Shown here: one piece after another, positions 23,301 to 35,300 of the stretch
Position numbering within the stretch: the first letter of the stretch is position 1
Layout of the letters: every line of letters begins with the position of its first letter
DNA from: Bimastos eiseni
Lineage: Eukaryota; Annelida; Clitellata; Crassiclitellata; Lumbricidae
Assembly: GCA_959347315.1 (NCBI GenBank)
Contig: OY365806.1
Coordinates: forward strand, 38,033,439-38,097,438
Length of the DNA stretch: 64,000 nt
Direction of reading: 5' to 3'
The notes under the pieces: model-generated
Database searches by the model: none
The model's input: only the letters and a program-made list of their open reading frames with translations
Told to the model about the DNA's origin: nothing
Program-made: the position numbers and the translations under genes

Positions 23301-26300
23301 CCTTAATTCCTCCAGGTTCATTCTGGTTTTTTTGTGTATCTCATCCATCCATTTTTTTCTTGGTTATTCAGACCTCGGTCAGTATTATTTGTGGATTGGT
23401 TGCCTTGTGCCTAAGCAGAGAAATTTAGTCAATTCCTGTATATTGTCGATGAAATTAAGAGCACTTGTAGATATGAGACTATAGTTTAGTTGATCATCAA
23501 GAGAAAGATCTGACTTTTATGAATCCTGGCCTAAGTTGTTGGTTGGAGTAAACAGACAGCCATATTATTTACTTTGTTTTCACTGTATATTGTAAAGCGC
23601 CCTTGTAATGGCGTGGCTGCGTTACAGCGCTTTAGAAATTGTCCGTTTAATAATTATAATAATGATGATGTTCTACAGGCTTTGTATAACTTTTTTCTGC
23701 TTTTGTAAATTTTTCCAGAGAAGTGCAGTTCAGTGGATTGATCATTTCTGCTGATGCTTTCTTTGAAAGAAACGGAAAATACAAATATAACCCTGCAAAG
23801 ATTGGTGATGCCCATGCCCAAACTAAGCAGCAAGGTTGTTTGCTTGGATTTCCTATGGGATGTTAAGCAGTTCTAGTTTAGTTCAGGGAATCTCTTTATA
23901 ATAGATTTTATTGAGTTCAGATCTGTTTAGTTTTAGTTCTAATTTTTCCAATTGCAATCTGCTGAGTTTCAGGTCAATTTTTATTTTCCAAATCATTTCC
24001 CCCCCATTATAACAGTGATATAGATTTAGGTATAGTTATAGTTGTAGTTGTATTTTTACGTCTATTTTAAAATTGTTGCCATTAGCAATTTAAATAAGAC
24101 AGGCTTAACCGTAGAAACTTGAAAAGCTTTAATATAGAAATGACTAAGTTTAATTGCTAAATTTAGATAAAATGCTAATGATGGCTAAATTTTCCAAGTT
24201 GTTCTCATATACAGACTGCATATTTTGCAAAGTATAATTATTGGTGCTCAGGTTGAATATGTTCCAGCAGTTTAATGACATTAGTTAAGGTGACTGCCAT
24301 AAATTGTGAACTTTGTTTTAACACTTATTAAATAGGAATTAAATTTTTTATTATTGAGTTTTAGAGTTTTGATAATAATAATTTTCGTGTTATTTCAGTC
24401 AGACAAACCGCAGAATGCTTACAAGTACAGTCTGAACGAATGATTACCAGTTGTTACATAAGTTGAATTTCACTGTGGGCAGCCATGTGATGTACCCATA
24501 TGGATAAGTGACATATCTTCAATGTGAATAAAAACCATAGCAGAATAACCTGAATCTGTCAGAATAATCAGTTATTTTTTGTAGCAGTCTTTTTTAATAA
24601 TATTTTTGTTTTATTTTTGTCTTTGAAGCTTTATTTGCTGTCAAGAAAGGAGTCAGTCCAGTTATAATCGATAATACTAATACTCAAGCATGGGAAATGT
24701 ATTCATATGTTGAAATGGTGAGTTATGTTATCTCTTCTGTTAGTTATGGCTGATGCAGTGGTTTATAGTCAGTAGACAAAAGTCTACCAAAATGTGACAA
24801 AATCCATTTACTTTATTTGAAATTTGGTTATAAAACCTTATCGTTGGAATGCCATTGGCTAATGCTTTATGCATTTTGTGAGCGAAGACTAATACTCATT
24901 ACTCATAACTGGGAATGAATTTGAGCGAGTTTGGTTCCTTTCTCCAGTTAGCGAGCGCATTTCTTTTGTAGGCAGTCGACTATCATTACCACATTGAAGT
25001 CATTGAACCTGATGTGAGTTGGAGACTGAAAGCTTCACAGTTGGCCAAGTAAGGACTATGTGCAACTATAAAAAGTGCTACTGAGTTAACAAACTTACTT
25101 TATAAAATCTTGTGTAGTGTGTCTTGCAGTTTTTCAAACAATTTTAAAGACCTCATCACACTGCAACTACGCTCATAATGATTTCCCTACGCTCAAGAAA
25201 TTTTGTCGAACATGGTGATAGCGTGGCCGATTACTGTTTATTATGTGCCACTGTTGTCTTCCCAGAGTGATGTGAGGTTCACTATCATTTCCAATAATGC
25301 TACATGTGCAATATAAAAAAATTAGTTACTCACATTATTATGCTTAAGAAAATAAAACTTAAATGGCAGTTTGATTATAGGCAGTTTTATGCAATTGCTT
25401 GTTGGTATCAAATAGTCAGTACAAACAAGCTTAAAGTTTCTGCGTTTTACCAGCCTTTCTCTGATAAATAAAACATTTCAACTGAGGCCAAAAGGTGTTA
25501 AGTGAATTTATATTTAATTTACAGTAGTTAATTTTTCTACAAAATTGTGTTTTTAGGCATACTGTTCATGGAGTTCCTGCTGACAAAGTGGCTGCTATGG
25601 TTGAGCGATATGAGCATAATGTTACTGCAAAGAAACTGCTAGAAGCTGTTCGTAGCAGGAGACGACAATCACAGCAACTGCATATTCAACCACAGCCTCT
25701 GTTGATGCAGCAACTGCTGATGCAGCCACAGCAACTGCTGATGCAACCACAACAGTCGTTAATGCAATCACAGCAACTGCTGATTCAACCACGGCAACTG
25801 CTGATGCAACCACAACAACCGTTGATGCAACCACAACAATCACTGATGCAATCACTGGAACCTGTTCAAACACAATCGACTCAGAAGGAGGAAGAGTTGA
25901 AAAAGAAAAGGCTGTCAAAGTACAATTTTCATATTTTAGAATTCTAAGTCATTCATTCATTCAATGATTCATGTATTTATTTAGCACCCATTCATGATAT
26001 CTCACAGCTCAGTTGTAGAGCTGTACCAATATGCATACGTATCATTGGGCCGATTATTTGAACAGTTAGTCGATTGATTGAAGTCAGAATCAGTAACAAT
26101 AATTGGTACCATTGTTAAACAAAATATTTTCCATGTTTTGGTGGCTTGCTAGATGGCAGAATATATTTGTGGGGTGAAAATTATCACTTCTCCTTAGGGT
26201 GATTAGCACTGACTACTGCATAGGGTACTTGAATTAGGCCTCAATGACCCATCTGCATTTTTTGATAGTTCAAGATCTATTGACGGAGTGGATTGTTGGG

Positions 26301-29300
26301 TTACCTGCTCAGAATGGATTCCGGTATCTGGGTCATCTGTTACCAGACATTGATGCCTCTACCTATAAATGTTTTTAAAGGAATTCTGTAGATGGCCTTA
26401 TATTCTGACAACTGTTTTCTAGGAGTTCATGGTCATGTTATTTTGGAAAAGATATTTATAATTTATTTTTATTTTTATGCATTACCACGATAAGATGGTA
26501 TACTTATCAATACATTGACCAAAGTATGGAACTTGAAATGTCCACTTTGAAACTTTATGATTTTCATCATCATCAGTGGAATGCTCCTCTCTGGAGCATT
26601 GCTGTTTACACAATGTGTGGTAGCTGCATCTATTCTGAACTCTGTGCAACCCATACTTCAGGCAGCATCCACCACCATATGCATGTGGCTTGGATGACAT
26701 GGTAGGTGATATGGGAATATTTACCATTTAAGAGTTATTATATTGCTGTTTTACAGGTCGGCCCGTAAACGACGCCTCCGACAGGTGAAGAAACAAGCAG
26801 CAAAGGATCCAGAAGTGTCTGCTGCTGATGTTGCTGTTGCTAGTTGTGGTAGTAATGAAGATGATTGTCATATGAAAGATTATAAGTATACAACAAGTGA
26901 TGCTGGCTCAGATAAGCAGGACCTTATTCGACATCTTGATGACCAACTTGTTCCACCTGATTTTGCAATCTTCTTGGAAACTCCAAGTGTAAACTGTTTT
27001 GAAGATTGTGAGACTGAATCACGACCACATACGACAAAGTCTATGATTTTAGGGGATTCAGAATCAGAAGACAAGACACGGTTGCAATTGGATATAACAG
27101 ACGACGCAGATTATAGCCTTTGTATGTCTGAAAACAGTTCTGGAGTTTTACCTCAAGCAGAGGCACTGGAATCTTGTGATAAAATGGCAATGGGTAATAA
27201 AGCAAGTTCAGACGTGGATATGTCTGGCAACCAATTGGGCTTCAATTCAGAGACGGAGCAGAAACCCGATTTGGAAATCTTTGAATTGGAAGAAATAGAA
27301 GTATCAAGTTCGGGAAGCATTTCACCACATGAGAGTTCATCTGTTGGCAGGCGTCTGTGTTCAGATAATCAGGATGAAGTGTGCAATTTGAGCAGCATAG
27401 GTGACATCGACTCTTTAAATAGTTCTAGTCATTTCGATGCCTTGGACAGATTTGCAGAGTATGCAGAGGCCAGTCATGCAATGCGTTGTTTGGATTCACA
27501 GTTTGTGAAGAATCCTGACGAACTGTCGAGAAATCGAATGCAGTGTGTGATGACTTCAGCAGTGGAATTCGACTATTGGTCTCAGAACGGTGCAGTTGAT
27601 AATCCATATTCAATCCAAGGTGCACAGCAGATAGACGATCGTTCTTTGGTTACTGGTGGATCATCCTGGTTAGAACAGGATTTGGGTGATTCAGTCAATG
27701 TCACCAGTGACAGCTGCGCAAACATGGGTGTGAATCCAAAGCAGCAAAGAAATCTTAAGGAAAAGAAAACGGCAGTGAAGAAGATTTCAGATGCGCGAGT
27801 CAACGTTGTGGGGAGTGATAGCGATGCTAGCGTTAACATCAGGACCGCTGCCTCAGAGCAGCATAGTATGACATTTACATTGCCACCCATGTCTTTTCCA
27901 TCTCCTGTTCGCATTTCCCGATTGACTGAGCTTCCTAAGAATGCATCCCAGGAGGGTGCATCGCAGACGGAAGCCTCAGATTTGGTGGCAGTTTACCGAC
28001 TTGAGAAGGGTGAACATTTCGATTCCAGCCTGTTTTCCTGCATACTAACTGCAACACCAAGAGCCATAATCGATAGAGAACAGGCCATTTGGAGTCAGAT
28101 GGAGTTGGACAAAAGAATCTTGGCCGTATCAAAACGGAACGATAGCACAATGACGGATGATCTGGATGATGGGAACACCGATGATAAGATGGTGTTTCTT
28201 AGCAGCTGCTTTCCAACCATGACCCATGACGACCTGCACTATATTTTACATGGCTGTGGCAATGACACAGATTTGACAGCCAATATTTTGCTTGATTCTG
28301 GCTATGAGTATAACAGACCAAATCAAAGTGCAACAGGGTCATGTAAAGCCCCTTCCATTGAGGCATCCAGTGATGATGAAGCCATGCCGGGTAATCAAAC
28401 TTCCTTGAACATTCAGCGCAAAGCAAGAGTTAGAATAAGTCGGGCTCCAGTGTTGTACACTCTGTGTCGAGATTCAGTGAAGGCGAAAGTTTTGCCAACT
28501 GTCGAATCCCCTCGAGGTCGTAGAGACAAAGGTCATGGAGGAGCTGGAAGAGTTCAAGAAAAGTGCGATTCACCTAGGCCCCAGCAGCTGTCGTCAGATG
28601 AAGAGAAAATTACAATGTCTTTAACACCAGGATTTGCAGCACAACTGGTCGACTTGTTTGGACCATTACACTCCAGTTCGCGGTGTGGTGAGTTTTCTGT
28701 TATTTTATATTAGATGATCATTTGCTCATGTTTGTGATGTCTACTGTTTTAGGCACATAGTGCCTTAACACACAATCCAATACAACTGAGATTTTATAAT
28801 GCCCCTTACAATGCCCGTTGGTGCACTTCGGAGATGAGTAACTATTTGATTAGATAAGATCTAATAAGATCTAATCTAATTAGAGCTAATTTTCTTATCA
28901 TACTTTGCATTTCTTTTCCTTTCTTATCTTACAATATTACAATACATTCCTTTCCGTACTAACTTTTCTAAGCAGCTCATGAAGTGTGACAGCGTATCAG
29001 ATTGGCTTGAATGTATTTCATGGCCAACACAACAAAGTGGGAAAAAGCTACTTAATATTATCTTAACTTATTTTACCCTGCTTTCTTTGTCTTACTCGTA
29101 TTTTCCATGCCTCATTTCAACCTTGCATAGAGTACCATGTATCTATGGTCTGATGATCAATGCAGTAATCAACAGATTTGTAAAACTGTAATTATTTGTT
29201 TAATTTATTGATTGTCTTCCCTATACAAGGATTAATGCCAGACAGTGGTCTATCTGTCAACCTCAGCTTTGAGCTGGCAAAGCAGATCTATGACAGCTGG

Positions 29301-32300
29301 ATGGTCACACAAAAGGAAATGCAGACAAATCCAGGAAACATGACCAAAAATATATCAACAGGTAGCATTATGATGGTTGTGTCTAATTTAAAACATGCAG
29401 CTTGTCTGCTCTCTGATTATCCAAGCAATTAAAGCTCAGTGTTCTAGCATGCTCTTTGAACAGAGGTTCGAAGTATGCTTGGGGTGTGCTTTTCATAAGC
29501 ATGGAATACAGCAATGGTTAAATAGAAGGAACCCTCTTTGTAAAGTTATCTCAAGTTGCCTTGTTGTGAAAGATAATTTTGAAAGAGATTTCTTCTTATA
29601 TTGATGATGAGTTAATTGATTAGATTAGATTAGAGTTAGTGTTCTGCCATGTGTAGTCATTGTTATGATGTGTGTAGCTTTAAATTTTATCCAATTTCTA
29701 TTTTAGTAGAGTAGATGAATAATAGTCTAAAACAGCGTTTCCCTATCTTTTTTGGCCGCAGAACCCTTTTGATCAAAAAAATGTTTTCGTGGAACCCTGT
29801 TAAAAACTATTATATTATGTTGTAAGTACAATGCTTGAGAATGCAGATAATCATAGGTTTAGGCCTAGATTAAGTAAGTTAATAATAACATAATATCAAT
29901 GACATTGTCATATGAATTATCTTTCAGTAAAATCTTATTTTATTGTCATAAAGTTAATTATTATTGCTTACAAGCTACCGGGGCAATTTACTTTAGCGTA
30001 GAAAATTTATTGCCGTTGTTTGAAGCATGTAGGCCTATTTTACAAAGAATCTTGCATAAGTGGAAGCTGGATTGGTGAAAAAAGTATGTTTAACTGGGAG
30101 TTGGATTGATGAAAAGACTTAGGGTCTATGTTTAACTGGGAGCTGTATTAATGAAAGATTTATGTTTAACTGGGGGCTAGATCGATGAAAATAAATATGC
30201 ATAGGGCCTAACAAGAACTTGTAATGGATTGATGATGAGATTTCTGCTTGAATGGAAGCGAAAATGATGAAAGGATTTCCACCGAAATGGAAGGGGGAAT
30301 AATGAAAAAGGTTCCACATCAGGTAGAATTCTCATTTCTATCCAGCTTCTATTTGCGCATGATTCTTTTCTTCGTTGCATATTTCATCATTGCATTAGGT
30401 GGACAAATTTTCGTCAATGCATCTTCCATTTAAGCATGATTCTTTTCATCAATCCAGCTCCCAGTTAAACAGAAATTAATTTTGTTCATCAGCCCAGCTC
30501 AGTTAAACGGACTTCTCTTCACCAATTCCGCTTCCACTACCGACGCCAACGAGGCTTTACCTGATTTGCTAAGGCCTATGGAAAATAATTTGAGACTCTA
30601 TTTATTAACATGGGTGATTTACGACGTTAAAATAAGATTCTTTTATATAAAGTTATACGCAGATGTTAAGCAAAAGTCTCCTATGAAAAATTCGTGTAAT
30701 TTATTTTAAATCGTCTGAAGCTTATTCGTATACAAACTTATGAAGTAAACCATAATGCAAAGTAGGTAAAATTACGTGCCAAGTTTTTAAATGTTTAATG
30801 TGTGCTATGCTTTTGTTTGTTGATGTTTAATTATAACACATTTTAAATACTGGTATTATATTATTTCACAAAACACTTTTGTTAAAAGTGTTAAAAGCTT
30901 GTAACTTCTCTAAATTTGAAACAACCTTTTATCCGGCATATTACAACAACGTCAAATTCGTAGTAGCCAATCTGTTTCCCTACTTTCATGCCTCAAAACA
31001 TTAATCTAATTATTTGTATTGACATCGCCAGTTTGCACACTATAGAATGCAATAGGGCCCTTTATAAATTTTATTAAGTGGCCGATATAGAAACTTGAAG
31101 CAGAAAATCTGTTCACACGGAAAGTTTTCCACGGAACCCTTGTCTTCACCCCACGGAACCCTAGGGTTCCGCGGAACACAGTTTGGGAAATGCTGGTCTA
31201 AAACATCTGAAGTGTTGGTATCAGAAGAAATTTATGATGTCTGATAAATGATATATGATTGGTATGACCATGTTTTATGTGATAACATATTGGTCCAGTG
31301 ATGACGGTGTTGTTAGTTGTCATAATGTGAGATTTTGCGATGAACCGACAGTGGCAAATGGCATAAAATGTGAGGATTTTAAATAGTAGTTAGGGTTAGC
31401 TGCCAAAATATGATTAAGATTTGAACATTTTGTAGTTTGCATGAATGTGAGCTGGACATTTTTGTAATGCAGGTTCTAGTCAGATGAAAGCATCACCTGT
31501 TTGGATGGCAGATACTTGTGATTTTCTACCCACAAGATGTTTTGAAGATCTCAACAGTCTTTCAGAATTTACCAGCAGACCACAACAAATAACATCTTTA
31601 AGGGATGACAACGAAACCTTTCCAGCCTTAAGCCCAAGTGTATGAAACCAGTTCTGCATTACTTTTAGAACAGCGGTTCTCAACCTTTATGGCCCCGCGA
31701 TCTCCTAAAAATACTTCAAAGTTGTGGCAATCCCAGCTATAAAATCGATCAGGTCGTGCGCTGCCTTCATCGCGTTTTTATTACCATGCATTTAAGTTAA
31801 CTTCTTAACATTTGATGATCCATACACCTCATGCATAACAGCATGATCAGTCATTAATTAACAGAACAATTTAAAATTTGCTGTTTGTAATAATTTAATT
31901 GAGATCACACATCATAGTGCAAGAAGTAATTTAAGTCACTGAGGTGTAGGCCTAGTAGTTAGCGTAAAAATCACGGTCACATAATTATTTATTATGAGAA
32001 ACTACGCTGAAAATTGTATATTTTACAAATTCCTGAAAGTTCCATCCAACCCCTGGCAAATCGTAAGGCGACCCCGTGGGGGTTGCAACCCACAGGTTGA
32101 GAGCCGCTGCTTTAGAAAAACTTCTGAGACATTTTTTGAGTGATTTTTGAAATTTAGATGGCAATACTATTGGTGCATTTGGGTTTGTATGTATCAAGAC
32201 ACTTAAAATATGAAGCATTTTAGATTTCTGAATAAAACAATCATATTTCAGCTCTTCATTTAATTACCAACAATTGTCCTGACCCTCTGGCACAGCTTCC

Positions 32301-35300
32301 AATGATTCAGTGTATCCGATTTGCTTGATTAATGTAGTAAAATAGTTGTTGATCTGTTTGATTCTGCAGCGTCCGATGAAGACACCAGAACCAAAAGCAA
32401 ACAATCTGTCTACAAAGATAAAGCGATATCAATTGGCCGAACGATATCCGATGATTAACGCAACGATACTTGATGAGATTTACGAAGCCACTGGGTAAAC
32501 TAATAGATTATTTTAGTTCTATTTCTTTAATAATTTCTTTCAATCTCAAATGGAACTGCAATTTTTATTTGTGGTCATGCTCTTACTTACTGTTGTCATG
32601 TGGCTGTGGGGAGAATGTGATTTGCATGGTGAAAAGGTGCTTGATAAATTACATGTAGTATTACATATAATATTGTTGTGTAAAGGTACTTTTGATGTAC
32701 ATACTCCTTCAACCCCATGGCTTCACAGGTGATACAACGTCACATTATGAGGTTATTACAGCTTTCGGCTTAAAATAATCATTTTACTTCTTTTTATGGG
32801 TGTTGAATAGATGCCTAGATGCCAACCATCAGGCAGATTCCCCAATCTCCTGTGAACTGTTAAAATTCGTAAACAGTTTGCTGTCAAATGAATTACTATA
32901 TTGTGATAGGCAGTTTGGCATTTAAGCCAGAAGATCTTGGCACCTAATTTGTGACCAAAAGACCTGTCTTTAAAAACTATCATGATCTAATAATGTTTTA
33001 TTTATATAATGGAGATTTGTATCTTTTGCAGATTTTCTTATGACATCACCGTTAAGACGATCGCATGTTGTCCAGAGCTGATTGCTCCACCGAAAGTCGT
33101 GATGTCCAAGAAAAAGGCCGAGGAACTTGAGCTGCAATTAATTGAGCGAGCTATAGAGGAAAGTGTTAGAGATCAGGTAACTTGAATTCAGCTTTGTAAG
33201 CATTTTATTATTGTTGCTGTCAAATGTCTCAAGTGGAGATCATTTGCAGATTTTTTATAATCTCACCAGTCTTGATGTACCTCACATTTATCTTCACAAC
33301 TTCACATTGGGTGAGGATAGACTGGTGAGGAGGAACTGAGCATGGTGTGATCTAGAATCCCTACATTTTTCTTTTGACTCAATTATTGCTGATTTAGAAG
33401 GCTGTACAATTGTTAAATGTATTTTTGTATAGTATGTCTCTTATTTAAGCATAGTCATGAAATGGTAATTGTTGGGTTTATGGCAGGACATGCCTTTGCA
33501 AGCTGTTACTTTTCCATTTGATTTTCCAAAGTGTTGGCAAAAATCGTTTTTTTTTAATCGTTGCAACTTCCAGGTGGTCCTAACTATCGGGAACAATTGA
33601 TCCCTAATTGGCCTCCAGGGCAGTGTAACTTTACTGTTTTTTCTCTATCGTGCATTTTGTTCATTGCCTATGTTTGATTGCCTAATAAACGAATAAACCT
33701 AAACGTAATAAACGAATAAACCTAAACGTAATAAACATCCTCTATAAATTCTTTGCCAATTAATAATTACTACTATTTTTATTTATTTTATGTACATTTA
33801 TGCACTGCTTTAGAGGTGATTATTTTTCAGCAGTTGTAAATTTTGAAATTTGTACTGTATTCGGTAAATTTAACTGCACTTCAATTATAGGCGCCCTTGT
33901 AGCGGTATGGCCATGTTACGACGCCATATAATTGTCGTTATTATTATTATGCTGCTAACAACTTATGTATTTGGTGATTTTGTGCTTTTGGGCTGGATGG
34001 TATTTAGATTCGTGAAGGTGCCAGAAAATCAGTTCGAAATGCCGACTCTGATGAAGTCTATGAAGACATTATGTCAGAGGCGTGTCGGTTCTTTAATCGC
34101 TATCAAGATAACCTGCAGAAGGCACAGGATGCCCACTGTAAAAAGTTGCATCCGGTTGCGATGCACTATTCCGAGGAGGCAAGTCTCTACAAGGAAAAAT
34201 TCCGAGAGACACAACAGATGGCGGCAGAAATGATCATGAAAAACAGGTGGAAGATTAATAATATTATTATTTTCAAAAACAGTTATTTTTAGTGTTCTAA
34301 TAAAATAAAGATGTTTATCAGAGACTCTTAGGTCAACCACCAGGTGATGGTGCAATGTTTTAAAGAAACTCTGAGTTACATGTAGTGTGAGTTTCTGGGC
34401 ATTTCTTTATGGAAAAGGGAATTCAAAATTTGAAGAAGGATTTGGTTTCACTCGTGTAGAGTATCGGCATGAAATTCACAAAAGCTGATAATTGTTAAAA
34501 GTGTAGTTACAATATGATGTAGTCAAAGAAAATTGTTTTTTTACCATTCATAATGCTAACTAAGCAGGTTGACAATTTAAAATTTTACCTGTAGAATTTT
34601 TTAATTGTTGAAATGGAAAGGTGTGTATAGTTAAGAAGTATTGAGCATAATTTGATGACAGAGTTTTTTAGTTTTTCTAATCTTAAATTGAACCTAAACA
34701 GTTGGGACGATTGCCTTACTAAATATAGTAATTATTGTGACTCGTGATCAGTCGGGTAGGTATTAGATGTAATATTTGCCAGATCAGGGTGTGAACAGAG
34801 TTCCATTTGTTCCATATGTAGAGCAACACATTTTCATGCAACAAATTTTTTTTAAATAATAGAAATTATTTAAATAAGATTTTACTTGTAATGACTAACT
34901 AATACATATCTTGTTTAAGAATTAAATAATCAGTTAACTTCCGTTGCAGACTTTTAAATTGGGATTTTCTGGCAAATTATCATGAATAAAGATTAACGAT
35001 GAATTTTAAATTGCTCATTTGGAACCAAGTGTGTGTATAGTATTTTCCAAGTTACAAAAAAACTGGGATATTCGTCTGAAGCGATTTCCTGCTACTCTTT
35101 AGTCTTTGGGGTGCCTAGGAAATGTTAGGAAATTTGAGGATCTGTCAATATTGCATAACTTATTATGTTGACAGGCTTTCTGATTTGTCTAATCGGGAAA
35201 GTATTGATCTGCACGGTTTCAGTGTTCGGGAGGCGCTTTGCCTCCTACAGCAATCACTCTCGCTTCGAGAAGATGGTACGTAGGAAATTAGTAATTGAAT

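Noticed and set aside
25622..25918. Val/Ala-rich minus-strand frame
   Set aside because: Shadow of the Gln-coding minisatellite of N4BP2 exon 6.
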